From contig JAHBAS020000006.1 of NCBI GenBank assembly GCA_018499965.2, positions 31,559 through 95,558 of the forward strand: a DNA stretch of 64,000 nucleotides, written 5' to 3'. How positions within the stretch are numbered: position 1 is the stretch's first letter; each line of letters starts with the position of its first letter. This document shows positions 1-10,175 of the stretch, in pieces. This DNA comes from Candidatus Uhrbacteria bacterium. GTDB taxonomy: Bacteria; Patescibacteriota; Patescibacteriia; 2-12-FULL-60-25. The notes beneath the pieces were generated by a model. It was not told where the DNA came from. It did not search any database and saw only the letters and a program-made list of their open reading frames with translations. A program made the position numbers and the translations under genes.

Positions 1-2
1 CG

Positions 3-173
3 TTCGTTGAGAAACTTCGCGCCACCGGTCTGGACGTCGACACGTTCGATGAATCGCTTACGAGCCGCATCGCTTCCCAGCAAGCGCATGAAAGCGGTCG
101 AAAGGGGAGTCAGGATGACCTCGCGGCTGCGTCGATGCTTCAGGGTTGGCTGGATCGGAATGTGAGAGAGTAG
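3..173 (+). CDS. C-terminal fragment of an unknown protein (truncated by window edge)
   Basis: Open frame FVEKLRATGLDVDTFDESLTSRIASQQAHESG...LQGWLDRNVRE* from the left edge to TAG at 171-173. Confidence 0.4.
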   Translation, partial: FVEKLRATGLDVDTFDESLTSRIASQQAHESGRKGSQDDLAAASMLQGWLDRNVRE

Positions 174-248
174 GGTGTAGAGCGTAGAGGGGGGTGAATA
201 TTGTTTGATAAAAGCTTTTGAGAAGTCGGTCTTATTTCGTGCCCCTGT

Positions 249-1025
249 ATGTATCTCCGCGACCATGTCGTTATCCTCCGATCCGATCCGTTCCGTGAAC
301 ATGATCGACGTATTGTGATGTTTGGGGAGTCGCATGGGTTGCTTGAAGCCGTTGCACGCGGCGTAGACCGCAAAGAATCGAAACAAGCAGGGCATCTTTT
401 GCCGATGATGGAGGCGGAAGTAATGATCGCCAAGGGTGCGGCATTTGATAAGTTGGCTGTAGCGCGCGCGACACGATCCTATCGAACGCTCCGGACGCGC
501 TTGGGGTCGCTCGCGATCGCTGGATCGTTTTTAGATCTCTTCGAGCGTTTGCAACGCCCGGGAATCGTCGACGCGGGTTCGTATGCTTTACTCACGGACT
601 TGTTAGATATCGCCGATCGTCTTCCAGAAGAACCGTCTATCGAACGAGCGAAGCTTCTCTTTGCGACTGCAGCCATGAAACTTCTTGATCGAACGGGATT
701 TGCGCCGCAACTCACGCGTTGCGGATTGTGCTATGACGGTTTTCGTGAAGAAGATGTTCGCCAGCTTCCACAAGACGGGACGATCGTGCACGAAGACTGC
801 TATCGATCCGTTCGCACCGCGCAGCCGAATGCGATGCTGATTCCGCATACCGTGCGCACGGTCGCGCGGTTTTTACGTGACGAGTCGTTAGAAAAAGCAT
901 TATTGATTACGGGCACGTCCCAAAGCTTCGCCGCCGTTTCTTCAATGGTTTATCGATTCATCCGTCAAACGCCGCTCACGCATGAGCCGCATGGGATGAG
1001 TACGATTGCAGTGATGTTGGGGTAG
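249..1025 (+). CDS. recO: DNA repair protein RecO
   Basis: 258 aa; N-terminal OB-like YLRDHVVILRSDPFREHDRRIVMFGESHGLLEAVARGVDRKESKQAGHLLPM and C-terminal GFAPQLTRCGLC fit RecO. Confidence 0.85.
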   Translation: MYLRDHVVILRSDPFREHDRRIVMFGESHGLLEAVARGVDRKESKQAGHLLPMMEAEVMIAKGAAFDKLAVARATRSYRTLRTRLGSLAIAGSFLDLFERLQRPGIVDAGSYALLTDLLDIADRLPEEPSIERAKLLFATAAMKLLDRTGFAPQLTRCGLCYDGFREEDVRQLPQDGTIVHEDCYRSVRTAQPNAMLIPHTVRTVARFLRDESLEKALLITGTSQSFAAVSSMVYRFIRQTPLTHEPHGMSTIAVMLG

Positions 1026-1242
1026 ACTTCGTCTATTGATGAATTGCGAATTGTTTTTTTATGCCTGCGGCTATAGGTGGTTTTAGATATATCAAGGACA
1101 CTTGACAAAGTGGCCTTTTTCTGCTATCCTTCACCGTTATTTGCTCGAAATAGGTTCGGGCCAAGTAACGCGCACGTTTACCCCGTTCGATCGCGAACGG
1201 CGTGTTAGGTTCACAATTTCAGAAAAAGAGAGGAAATTCATC

Positions 1243-2688
1243 ATGAACAAGCTATTCGTTTCGGCTACGTTGACGGCTGTTTTGGCTTTCGTTGCTGCTT
1301 GCGGCGGTCGTATGGAGCCTGGCATTCAGGATTCCCAGGCTGCTGCAGGATATACGTCCGATGACGTCGAAGATGGAATTGGTGGAGAGGTTTCCGCTGG
1401 AGGCTCGTCTGCAACCGCAGCACGATCAACCGGAGGAGCGTCTGTAGTAGCGTCTTCGGCAGGCGGATCTCCCGAAATCATCACGGATGACTTTGGGGGT
1501 AATGCATCGACTGGCGACACCTCCTCATCTACGTCGTTCGCGACGGGTGGAAGTTCTGCGACGAACGTTGCAGGATCTTCGTCTGTTGCAGCAACCGGAG
1601 GATCGTCTGCTATGGCGACTGGCGGTTCTGCTGGAGCGACGACGCAGGCATGTGAGCACGAGCTCTCCGTTCAGTCCGCTCAGCACAATCAAGAAACGGT
1701 CCTTCCTGGAGAACGGGACGTATCGACATTAACTGTGCGCGTGACGGCATTGTGCCAAGACGTTCACATTCGCAAGATGTCTTTTCAGTTTTCAGCCCTC
1801 ACGAAAGACGTTGCTGGCAAAGGTCCGTTTCGTAGCGGAGGTGTAGAAAACTTTACGAATATCCGGCTCATGAATCCAGGGAATGTGACATATGCCGGAC
1901 CAACAGCGCTCGTCTCAACGACGAAGGAAGAGGTTAACCTCGCGACCTTCGTTGATGCGATCACTGTTCCTGCATATACGACGCATACGTTCACCGTGAA
2001 GGTGGATGTCTCGCCGGATTTCTCGTCGCCTCTGAAAGATAGTCAGTATTCCGTCGCGTTTTACGCCTTGGAGACGGAGGGTTCGCCTGTTCGTCTGTTG
2101 CAAGGGATGACAGAAAGCTTCCCGCGGAATACATTCGGTTTCCCGCGGCTCGATTCTATCGGGATGCCAACGCCATTCTTCACGGTCGCATTGGTCGGGA
2201 AAGAAGCTCCTGTTCACATCAGTTTGGCGCCAACAACGCCCCCTGGTCGGACGATGAGTATCGATGAAGCTGAGGGCACGATGATCGCGAATGACGAAAG
2301 GCTTCGCGTCGTCGTGACTGCGAAGGATAGGGATACGAATTTCAAGGGCTTGATCATCCGTCGTTCGGGAACGTCTACGGCTCCTATCACATCCGCGCTC
2401 GTGGGTGATAATGTCGGTAGTGAGACATTCGTCGAAACTGTCGATAATGCCACCGGAACAATCGTAGCGGTTCCAAACGGCGGCGTTCGGGTTATTCCGG
2501 CAAACACGTCGCTCACATTGTACGTGCACACGACCTTCGATGTTCGAGAAGAAGATAATGGAAAGACGGTCTCGTTTGGTGTCGAGAGTCTTTCGGATGT
2601 GTTCTCGCCTGTTACGGGAGATTCCGGTTTCCCGATTCGTGGCAATACGTTCACGTTCACAAACATCCAGTCATTCCCTCTCAACTAG
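1243..2688 (+). CDS. Surface lipoprotein with Gly/Ser/Ala/Thr-rich linker and Ig-like C-terminal region
   Basis: Internal ATG at 1243 after an AGAGAGGA RBS; lipobox-like AFVAACGG; linker GGSSATAARSTGGAS...TGGSSAMATGG; beta-rich C-terminus. The longer ORF start at 1102 lacks a signal peptide. Confidence 0.7.
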   Translation: MNKLFVSATLTAVLAFVAACGGRMEPGIQDSQAAAGYTSDDVEDGIGGEVSAGGSSATAARSTGGASVVASSAGGSPEIITDDFGGNASTGDTSSSTSFATGGSSATNVAGSSSVAATGGSSAMATGGSAGATTQACEHELSVQSAQHNQETVLPGERDVSTLTVRVTALCQDVHIRKMSFQFSALTKDVAGKGPFRSGGVENFTNIRLMNPGNVTYAGPTALVSTTKEEVNLATFVDAITVPAYTTHTFTVKVDVSPDFSSPLKDSQYSVAFYALETEGSPVRLLQGMTESFPRNTFGFPRLDSIGMPTPFFTVALVGKEAPVHISLAPTTPPGRTMSIDEAEGTMIANDERLRVVVTAKDRDTNFKGLIIRRSGTSTAPITSALVGDNVGSETFVETVDNATGTIVAVPNGGVRVIPANTSLTLYVHTTFDVREEDNGKTVSFGVESLSDVFSPVTGDSGFPIRGNTFTFTNIQSFPLN

Positions 2689-2737
2689 TTCGTTCTTTCT
2701 TTGCAAGTAGGTGTATTACACCGAACGCTTTTGCTCG

Positions 2738-2770
2738 CACCCCATCAAGGTCTACTTGGTGGGGTGTTTG
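2738..2770 (+). terminator. Rho-independent-like terminator
   Basis: CACCCCATCAAG-GTCTA-CTTGGTGGGGTG followed by TTTG. Confidence 0.5.
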
Positions 2771-2822
2771 CATATCCAGCCCTCTTTTCCGTTCGCTTCA
2801 AACCACGTACACTGTGTGAGCT

Positions 2823-3413
2823 ATGTCTGTCCCAGAAGCAATCATCAAACATAAAATCGTCGTTGGCTCGGCAATCACCGTCATTCTCATCCTTCTTGGC
2901 GGTTTTTTGTACATGCAGCAGGAGGGTGAAGAGCAGGAAAATCTTGCAGAAGAAAAAACGCCATCTATTGAAGTTCGGATTATCAAAGAAGGTGAGGAAT
3001 GCGGTGGAGCAGATACGGCGTGCGGACCAGGTCTTACATGTGCGTCTCCGGAAACGGGGAAGCGAACCTGCGTCTCGATCGCTCCGGACGGACATCCGTT
3101 CATTGCCGCCATCCTTCCGGAGGGTATGACCTTGGAATCCGGAGCCTATCGGGCGGATGCCGGAAAGCCGATTCAGGTAACGGTTCGGGCTGTGAATGTA
3201 ACCGGAGGGGCATTATATCTTAAGCCAATGGGCTCAAATGACCAGGAGATGAGTCCAAATGAAAAAGTAGCAGATCTCACCCCTCGGGCGGTTGCGAACG
3301 AGTATGAGGGCATGTTTGCGCTTGGCGATAAAATGCAAGGTGGACTTTACGCCGTTATGCAGGCAAAAGATGGACAAGAAGTCCGATTATCGGTTAATGT
3401 AGCAGCAAGATAG
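2823..3413 (+). CDS. Membrane-anchored protein with short Cys-rich segment
   Basis: Single N-terminal TM (IVVGSAITVILILLGGFLYM), then GEECGGADTACGPGLTCASPETGKRTC. Confidence 0.6.
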   Translation: MSVPEAIIKHKIVVGSAITVILILLGGFLYMQQEGEEQENLAEEKTPSIEVRIIKEGEECGGADTACGPGLTCASPETGKRTCVSIAPDGHPFIAAILPEGMTLESGAYRADAGKPIQVTVRAVNVTGGALYLKPMGSNDQEMSPNEKVADLTPRAVANEYEGMFALGDKMQGGLYAVMQAKDGQEVRLSVNVAAR

Positions 3414-3475
3414 GACCGTGGGCCCGGGAGCCTGTCCCGACGGATCCGTAGGTCTAAATCCAAATTGAATTATCT

Positions 3476-4873
3476 ATGAAACGAACAATGATTGGCGAGA
3501 CATCCTCGCTTGCAGGACAGACGGTGCTCTTGAAGGGCTGGGTGAATGCTCGTCGTGATATGGGCAAGGTTTGTTTTATCGACTTGCGTGATCGCACGGG
3601 GATTCTTCAGGTCGTGCTCGTGCCATCCGTGCTTGGGGAGGAAGGGAAAGAATTGATGAAAGGCTTGCGTTCGGAATACGTACTTGCGATCGAAGGTGAA
3701 ATCAAAGACCGTGATGCCAAGTCGATCAACGAAAATATCCCAACCGGAAAGATCGAAATGCTCGCCACGAAGATCACGATTTTGAATGCCGCAAAAACGC
3801 CTCCGTTTGAATTGGATAAAGACACGCGCGGCATCAACGAAGAAGTCCGCTTGAAATATCGCTACCTCGACCTTCGCACGGAACGCATGCAGAAGAATAT
3901 CCGTTTGCGTGATCGTGTGATGCAACATTCTCGTCAGTTCTTGGCGAAAGAGGGGTTCACGGAAATCGAAACACCGATGCTCACGAAGGGAACGCCAGAA
4001 GGTTCCCGCGAATTCATCGTGCCAAGTCGTTTGCATCCGGAAAATTTCTACGTGCTCCCACAATCTCCGCAACAGTTCAAACAGCTTCTCATGGTGGCAG
4101 GCGTTGAGCGCTACTTCCAATTCGCTCGTTGTTTGCGCGATGAAGACCAGCGCGGAGACCGTCAGCCGGAGTTCACGCAGTGCGACTTGGAAATGTCTTT
4201 CGTGGAACGTGAAGACGTGATGGATCTCGTGGAACGCTTGATGACGGATATGGTGAAAACCGTGACGCCGGAAAAGGTGATCGCACAAACGCCATTCCCG
4301 GTGATGACGTATAAGGAGGCTATGGAAAAGTACGGATCCGACAAGCCGGATCTTCGCAAAGACAAGAATGATCCGAATGAAATGGCGTTTTGCTGGGTGG
4401 TTGACTTCCCGATGTTCGAAACGCTCGATGACGGATCCGTGCAGGCCATGCATCACCCGTTCTGTTCGGTGAATCCAGAGGACCGCGAAAAGTTGATGAG
4501 CGGAAACGACATGATGTCGATTCGCGCGAATGCGTACGATCTCGTATGCAATGGCTATGAAATTTGGGGCGGTTCCATTCGTATCCACGAACGCGATGTG
4601 CAGAATCGCATCTTCGAATTGCTCGGACTCTCGCCGGAAGAAATTCAAACCAAGTTCGGTCATATGCTCGAAGCCTTTGAATTCGGCGCGCCTCCGCATG
4701 GCGGCATCGCATCCGGCTTCGATCGCGTCATGATGATCTTGTGCAATGAACCGAATATCCGCGAAGTCATCGCCTTCCCAAAGACCGGCGACGCCCGCGA
4801 CCTCTTGATGAATGCTCCAAGTCCGCTCCCAAAGAAATCTTTGGATGAAGCGAATATCCAGGTGAAGAAGTAA
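3476..4873 (+). CDS. aspS: Aspartyl-tRNA synthetase, bacterial type but lacking the GAD insertion domain
   Basis: OB domain VLLKGWVNARRDMGKVCFIDLRDRTG; class II motifs RYLDLR, GSREFIVPSR, YFQFARCLRDEDQRGDRQPEFTQ, GGIASGFDRVMM. YGSDKPDLR runs almost directly into FCWVVDFPMFE. Confidence 0.93.
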   Translation: MKRTMIGETSSLAGQTVLLKGWVNARRDMGKVCFIDLRDRTGILQVVLVPSVLGEEGKELMKGLRSEYVLAIEGEIKDRDAKSINENIPTGKIEMLATKITILNAAKTPPFELDKDTRGINEEVRLKYRYLDLRTERMQKNIRLRDRVMQHSRQFLAKEGFTEIETPMLTKGTPEGSREFIVPSRLHPENFYVLPQSPQQFKQLLMVAGVERYFQFARCLRDEDQRGDRQPEFTQCDLEMSFVEREDVMDLVERLMTDMVKTVTPEKVIAQTPFPVMTYKEAMEKYGSDKPDLRKDKNDPNEMAFCWVVDFPMFETLDDGSVQAMHHPFCSVNPEDREKLMSGNDMMSIRANAYDLVCNGYEIWGGSIRIHERDVQNRIFELLGLSPEEIQTKFGHMLEAFEFGAPPHGGIASGFDRVMMILCNEPNIREVIAFPKTGDARDLLMNAPSPLPKKSLDEANIQVKK

Positions 4874-5003
4874 GAGAGAAGAATAAGAGAAAAGAGCGGG
4901 TGAAGAGCCTGCTCTTTTTTTGATGCGCTCCCTGGATGACGAAAAGAGATGCCAAGTAGGCTATATCTGGAAAAATCTTCGCAAATCCGCTAACCTTCCT
5001 CCT

Positions 5004-5747
5004 ATGCCGGTGACGTTCCGCGTTGAGCGCTTTGAGGGGCCTTTGGACCTCCTTTTGCAACTCGTGGAGCGGGAAGAGCTTGATATTAGCGAGGTTTCTT
5101 TGACCACCGTGGCAGAGCAGTACGTGGAGCATGTGCGTACGAATAAAGGGCATATTCCGCCGGAAGAGTTGGCGGATTTTTTAGTGGTTGCGGCAAAGCT
5201 CGTGTACCTCAAGTCCCGCTTGCTCATGCCAACGCTTGAGGATGAAGAGTTGGACGAAGGGCCGGACTTGGCTACGCAGTTGCGTCTCTATCAGAGATTC
5301 ATGGGTGCGGCGACTAAGTTGCAGGAGCGTTGGGAGGCGGGGCATGTGTGCTACGGTCGCGATCCAAAGCCAGTCCGTTCATTGCAACCAACGTTTGCAC
5401 CTCCACCGGATCTTACGCATGAACTTCTCTCGTCCATCATGTTGCATGTGATTGCGCGTCTCAAGCCGGTCGTGCGCATGCCGCAAGCAGCGATTCGTCG
5501 TATCGTTCGCATTCAGGATAAGATCGGTGAGTTGGCCGCGCGATTGCGAAACATGGCAAAGTTCACATTCTCGAATTTTGTGTCGCAAGCAAAAGATAAG
5601 CAAGAACGGCTCGTCTCATTCCTCGCCCTCCTCGAACTCGTCAAACAGCGCGTGGTCACGGTCGATCAGCAGGGGATTTTCGAGGATATCGATATTGCCG
5701 CAAACGACTTGGATCGGCTGGCGGATTTAAAGATTGAATTTGTATGA
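5004..5747 (+). CDS. scpA: Segregation and condensation protein A
   Basis: MPVTFRVERFEGPLDLLLQLVEREELDISEVSLTTVAEQYVEHV is the classic ScpA N-terminus; followed by scpB. Confidence 0.9.
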   Translation: MPVTFRVERFEGPLDLLLQLVEREELDISEVSLTTVAEQYVEHVRTNKGHIPPEELADFLVVAAKLVYLKSRLLMPTLEDEELDEGPDLATQLRLYQRFMGAATKLQERWEAGHVCYGRDPKPVRSLQPTFAPPPDLTHELLSSIMLHVIARLKPVVRMPQAAIRRIVRIQDKIGELAARLRNMAKFTFSNFVSQAKDKQERLVSFLALLELVKQRVVTVDQQGIFEDIDIAANDLDRLADLKIEFV

Positions 5748-5782
5748 GGTAGATGATTGTTTGCGAGTTGACGAGTTGTCGT

Positions 5783-5831
5783 GTTAACGGGTTTATGAAA
5801 AACCCGTTAACCCGCAAACCCGTTAACCCGC
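5783..5831. repeat. Hairpin plus perfect 2x16-bp tandem repeat between scpA and scpB
   Basis: GTTAACGGGTTT-ATGAA-AAACCCGTTAAC; AAACCCGTTAACCCGC occurs twice back to back (5800-5815, 5816-5831). Confidence 0.8.
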
Positions 5832-5864
5832 CAACGCCTTCCTCGATCCGTTGACGTGTTGTCT

Positions 5865-6473
5865 ATGTCTCTCTCCCATCAACTCGAAGCTATCCTATTC
5901 GCCGGTGCGCGATCGTTCAGTCTGAAACGGCTGGCGGATGTAACGTCGTCCGCGAGTGCGGATGTTGAGGCGGCACTTGCGGAATTGTCGGAACGATTGG
6001 AGCAAACATCGCTCATGGTGCAGCGCGCGGGGAATGACGTGCAGCTCGTGACGAAGCCGGAATATGCAACGACCGTGCAGCAAGTCGTCAAAGATGAACT
6101 CCATGGAGAGCTGACGCGCCCGGCGCTCGAAGCGTTGACTATCCTTGCGTATCGCGGTCCGCTTACGCGTCCGGAATTGGAGCAGATTCGTGGCGTGCAC
6201 TCGTCCATGATTTTGCGCAATCTCATGCTTCGCGGATTGGTGGAAGAAAAAGAAGATACGCGTCTCGGTCAACCAACCTATGCGGTGACGCTCGATTTCT
6301 TGCGACATATCGGCGTGGCATCCGTGGAAGAACTTCCATCATATGAAGATTTGCGTGGACATCAGCACGTGGTTGATATCCTGAATGACTTGCAAGAGAA
6401 GTCAGGAGAAAAGGGGGAGGGGGCGTCGGAAGGTTCGAATAACGAAGAGGGTAAAGATACGATTGTGGTATGA
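5865..6473 (+). CDS. scpB: Segregation and condensation protein B
   Basis: SHQLEAILFAGARSFSLKRLADV, LTRPALEALTILAYRGPLTRPELEQIRGVHSSMILRNLMLRGLVEE. ATG at 5865 preferred over GTG at 5856. Confidence 0.9.
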   Translation: MSLSHQLEAILFAGARSFSLKRLADVTSSASADVEAALAELSERLEQTSLMVQRAGNDVQLVTKPEYATTVQQVVKDELHGELTRPALEALTILAYRGPLTRPELEQIRGVHSSMILRNLMLRGLVEEKEDTRLGQPTYAVTLDFLRHIGVASVEELPSYEDLRGHQHVVDILNDLQEKSGEKGEGASEGSNNEEGKDTIVV

Positions 6474-7384
6474 CATTGAATGGTTTCGTGGCGCTCGCTG
6501 CAGCGCTTGTGGTTCAGGCGAATCCTTCGCCCGCAGCGCTTCCGCAGCAGCTTGATATTCAGCCGGTGTATCGTATTGCCGTAAGTACGCCGATGCGTCC
6601 GGAACGCGTACGTCCGGATTCCTACGGCGTTAAAACCACGGCTGGTTCTGCGATCGTGGCGGACGTTTCCAGTGGCGCTGTTCTATATTCCAAGAAGGCT
6701 ACCGTCGCACGGCCGATCGCATCGATTTCAAAAGTCATGACTGCGATGGTGCTTATTGATGCAGGATTGAAGCCGGATGAATTACTTACGGTTCGCGCGA
6801 CGCATATCGAAGCGATTGGAAGTCATGCGTTTAACGACGGAGATACGGTAAAGCGCGGAGAAGCGTTGCGCGCGATGCTCGTAGAGTCTTCGAATGAGAT
6901 CGCGAACGCATTCGCTGACGCATACGAAGGCGGTCGACAAGCATTCGTAGACGCGATGAATGAAAAAGCGCGCACGCTCGGATTGGAACAAACGCATTTT
7001 GAGGATCCGAGCGGTATCAGTCCACGAAATGCGGGGAGCGCACTTGATGTGGCGCGTATGCTCCGAAGCGCGTTGGCGTATTCCGAGATTCGTGACGCCA
7101 CGCAGTCCCCGGCCTATTTCTTGAAAACAACGGCTGGACGATCCATCAAAATCGAACCGACGAATCAACTTTTAGATTCGTATTTGAATAAAGACACCTA
7201 CCGTATCACGCTCGGAAAAACGGGATCATTGCCAGAGGCGGGATTCTGTTTGGCGATGGTGACGCGTAAAGCAGAGGGTCAGCAAGTGATTTCCGTTGTA
7301 CTCGGAAGCGATTCACATCCCTCGCGCTTTCAAGACGTAAAAGCGCTTACCGCCTGGACGTTTGAAGCATTCGCCTGGAAGTAG
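6470..7384 (+). CDS. Serine-type D-Ala-D-Ala carboxypeptidase (S11 family)
   Basis: SxxK (SISK), SxN (SSN), KTG (LGKTGS); ATGA overlap with the scpB stop. Confidence 0.88.
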   Translation: MTLNGFVALAAALVVQANPSPAALPQQLDIQPVYRIAVSTPMRPERVRPDSYGVKTTAGSAIVADVSSGAVLYSKKATVARPIASISKVMTAMVLIDAGLKPDELLTVRATHIEAIGSHAFNDGDTVKRGEALRAMLVESSNEIANAFADAYEGGRQAFVDAMNEKARTLGLEQTHFEDPSGISPRNAGSALDVARMLRSALAYSEIRDATQSPAYFLKTTAGRSIKIEPTNQLLDSYLNKDTYRITLGKTGSLPEAGFCLAMVTRKAEGQQVISVVLGSDSHPSRFQDVKALTAWTFEAFAWK

Positions 7385-7389
7385 TTCGT

Positions 7390-8511
7390 ATGATCGTGGG
7401 TTTTGATCTTCGCTCCATTCCATCCGGACACCCTGGTGCAGGCGTGGCGCATGCGGCGATCCATATGGCGCGGGCTATGGAGAAAAGCATTCCGTCATCG
7501 TGTCAGATTCGGGCATACGCCTTAGAAGGCGCGACTGTGCCGATCGCCTCGGAGTGCATTCGATTGTCTTCTGGTCGCCGATCAAAGCTCGTTGCGGCTT
7601 TGCGCGAGCATCCGTGCGATATTCTCTTTTGCTTTTCCGGTGCTGTTCCGTTGTTTTTGCCCGTTCCTGCGATTCCATGGGTCCATGATCTGGATATCTT
7701 TGAACATCCGGAATGGTTTCCGCAGTCCAGGTGGAAACGTCTGTTGACGACGAATATTTTTCTTCGTGGCCTACGGAAAGCGCCGATAGTTTGTGCTTCC
7801 ACGGAATACGCAAAGCAGCAGGTTTTCGATATCGCAAAGATATCGCCGGATCGTGTTATCGTGACCGGTGAGGGCGGGGATGAATTCGGATCAGCGATGG
7901 ATTGGGAAGATTTGGTGGATGCACGTCGATCTGCGCGCGCCGAACTCGCATCGAGTTTGAAGATGACACGCCCGTTCGTGCTCCTTTTCGGGACGTTCGA
8001 ACCGCGAAAGAACGCGCCGTTCATCCTTTCGTGTTGGGCGGATATTATTCGACAACTGCCAGGCATTGATCTCGTGATCGCCGGTCGGGACGGATGGAAG
8101 ATGGAGTCGCTTTCAAAAGCGCTCGCGTGGACGCAGACGACATGTAAGGAGATGGATACGCGCATCATCCGTCTTCCGGATGTCTCGGATGTGTTGCGCA
8201 TGGATTTGCTTCGAGGTGCGATGCTGCTTGTGACGCCGTCTTTTTCCGAAGGATTCGGTCTGGCTCCGTTGGAAGCGATTCAAAACGGCACGCCGGCATT
8301 TGTTTCGGATCGTGGGGCATTGCCGGAGGTCTTCGGTCCGGGGGAGTGGGTATTGCCGTTAAAGCGCGAGGTGTGGATCCAGGCGATCGTCCGCGGAATG
8401 TCCGATGCGCTTTTTCGAGGGAATATTTTCGAAGCGCAACGCGAGTTGTGCGAACGATGGTCTTGGGCAAAATCAGCAGAGGCGGCGTGGAGGGCGATCG
8501 GTTCACGGTAG
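7390..8511 (+). CDS. Glycosyltransferase, GT4-like
   Basis: FGTFEPRKNAPFILSCWADI and PSFSEGFGLAPLEAIQNGTPAFVSDRGALPEVFG. Confidence 0.88.
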   Translation: MIVGFDLRSIPSGHPGAGVAHAAIHMARAMEKSIPSSCQIRAYALEGATVPIASECIRLSSGRRSKLVAALREHPCDILFCFSGAVPLFLPVPAIPWVHDLDIFEHPEWFPQSRWKRLLTTNIFLRGLRKAPIVCASTEYAKQQVFDIAKISPDRVIVTGEGGDEFGSAMDWEDLVDARRSARAELASSLKMTRPFVLLFGTFEPRKNAPFILSCWADIIRQLPGIDLVIAGRDGWKMESLSKALAWTQTTCKEMDTRIIRLPDVSDVLRMDLLRGAMLLVTPSFSEGFGLAPLEAIQNGTPAFVSDRGALPEVFGPGEWVLPLKREVWIQAIVRGMSDALFRGNIFEAQRELCERWSWAKSAEAAWRAIGSR

Positions 8512-8565
8512 GTGTTGTAACCTTCTCATTTACCAATCATCTCAAGAGTGTCATCATAAAAATCT

Positions 8566-8961
8566 ATGAAAGGATTTATTGCAAATATTGAGCAGCTCTC
8601 GCTTGAGAATACGGATTTTCGACACGTGCTCTATACGGCGAAGAATAGTCAGCTCGTGTTGATGTGTCTTCAGCCGAATGAAGACATTGGTGAAGAGGTT
8701 CACCATCTGGATCAGTTTTTGCGCATTGAGGCTGGAACCGGCAAAGCGATCCTTGACGGCGTAGAGCATGAAATCGCCGATGGGTCTGCGATCGTCGTTC
8801 CTGCCGGGGCGCGCCATAACATCATCAATACGTCTCCCGACGCGCCATTAAAGCTCTATACCGTGTATTCGCCGCCAGAGCATAAAGATGGAATTATTCG
8901 CTCAACAAAGGCAGAAGCTGAGGCAACGGAAGAACATTTTGACGGAGTAACCACAGAATAG
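8566..8961 (+). CDS. Cupin-domain protein
   Basis: EEVHHLDQFLRIEAGTGKAILDG...IVVPAGARHNIINT cupin motifs. Confidence 0.8.
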   Translation: MKGFIANIEQLSLENTDFRHVLYTAKNSQLVLMCLQPNEDIGEEVHHLDQFLRIEAGTGKAILDGVEHEIADGSAIVVPAGARHNIINTSPDAPLKLYTVYSPPEHKDGIIRSTKAEAEATEEHFDGVTTE

Positions 8962-9001
8962 GGTAGACGCTCCTATTGGATTCAAGTATCATGGGCCACA
9001 T

Positions 9002-10012
9002 ATGAAGAAACATTTCATGCTTGTTTGCGCACTCGGCGGATCGATCGTGTTCCCGGGTTTGGCGCTTGCAGCCACGCCACAGCAAATGCTGGACGCCGCT
9101 GTCCTTAAATCAAATGCCGTCGCTCCGTTCAATATGACGGGAGAGATGGTGATTCGAACGTCTGAAAAGGCCTTGCGCGAAAAGACACCGGGCCAACAGG
9201 TGGAAGTGAAGTTGAATCTCGCACAGCGTCGTAATGGCATGAGTTCCGAAGGGAATCTCGCCATCAAGTCTTTTTCAGCAAAGATGAATGGCGTTGAAGT
9301 TCCAACGACGAACGATCCAGCGACCATTGAGTGGAAAGTGACGGATGGCAAAGCCTACCTTCGCGTTTCCCAGGCTTCGGATGCCGTTCTCGGTGCATTA
9401 AAGCTTTATGGAATTGACGTGAGCGGCACCGTAGGAACATGGGTGGAAGTCGATCTTCTTTCTCTGTTCTCCATGGTTGGGCCTTCGGATGTGGCAATGG
9501 CGAATGAAGCAGCCAATGTCGCCGCGAGCGAAGCTTCGAAGTTCGGCGATATCAAGACATTGCAAGTTACGCGCGTTGAACGTCGATGGAAGGAGGATGG
9601 CGTAGACATGATCCGCGTTCGCGTTCGTTTGAACCCGGCTGTGATCAATAAGGCGATGTCCATGGATTTGAAAGCGATCGATGCGAAGGCCAAGGATGCA
9701 AAGGCACAGCGCGCAGCCGTGAACGCGAAGTATGCGGAAATGCGCAAGTTCGCCGCGAACTTCCAAATTGCGATCAATATCAAAGTGCAGGAACAGTCCA
9801 TTGATCGCATCGAAATGGGATACAAGCGCGTTGATCCGGTAAAGGAATGTTCCAAGAACAGTCTTGGAAAAGAGGTTTGTAAGACCACGGGATCCCGCAC
9901 GTCCGAAATGAATGCCGGATTCTTCCTCCGTGGCGCTTCGAATGCGCCAGTCCAGGCCCCAAAGAACGCCGTTTCTTCGGATGTCCTTCTTGAGGGTATT
10001 TTGGGTCGGTAA
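9002..10012 (+). CDS. Secreted protein of unknown function
   Basis: N-terminal signal peptide MKKHFMLVCALGGSIVFPGLALAA; no family recognised. Confidence 0.6.
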   Translation: MKKHFMLVCALGGSIVFPGLALAATPQQMLDAAVLKSNAVAPFNMTGEMVIRTSEKALREKTPGQQVEVKLNLAQRRNGMSSEGNLAIKSFSAKMNGVEVPTTNDPATIEWKVTDGKAYLRVSQASDAVLGALKLYGIDVSGTVGTWVEVDLLSLFSMVGPSDVAMANEAANVAASEASKFGDIKTLQVTRVERRWKEDGVDMIRVRVRLNPAVINKAMSMDLKAIDAKAKDAKAQRAAVNAKYAEMRKFAANFQIAINIKVQEQSIDRIEMGYKRVDPVKECSKNSLGKEVCKTTGSRTSEMNAGFFLRGASNAPVQAPKNAVSSDVLLEGILGR

Positions 10013-10035
10013 TTCAAAAAACGTTGAAATAGAAG

Positions 10036-10062
10036 GCATCCAAGCTCGCTTGGGTGCTTTTT
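10036..10062 (+). terminator. Rho-independent terminator
   Basis: GCATCCAAGC-TC-GCTTGGGTGC-TTTTT. Confidence 0.7.
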
Positions 10063-10175
10063 ATGTTTTGTCTATCCGTCTTGACAAAAAGTAAAAAGTA
10101 CGGTGTAATCGACATGAACGTTCCATGTTGGGGCGTTTTCGACAAGTAAACAGCAGTGAAATTGGAGCATGTCCA

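Noticed and set aside
1915-2529. Long antisense ORFs such as 1915-2529, 3470-4699, 22554-23573, 35893-36894, 54874-55545 and 58331-58936
   Set aside because: They lie opposite recognisable genes, have Arg/His/Phe-rich or Ser-rich translations with no motifs, and lack RBS context; they reflect codon bias of the opposite strand.
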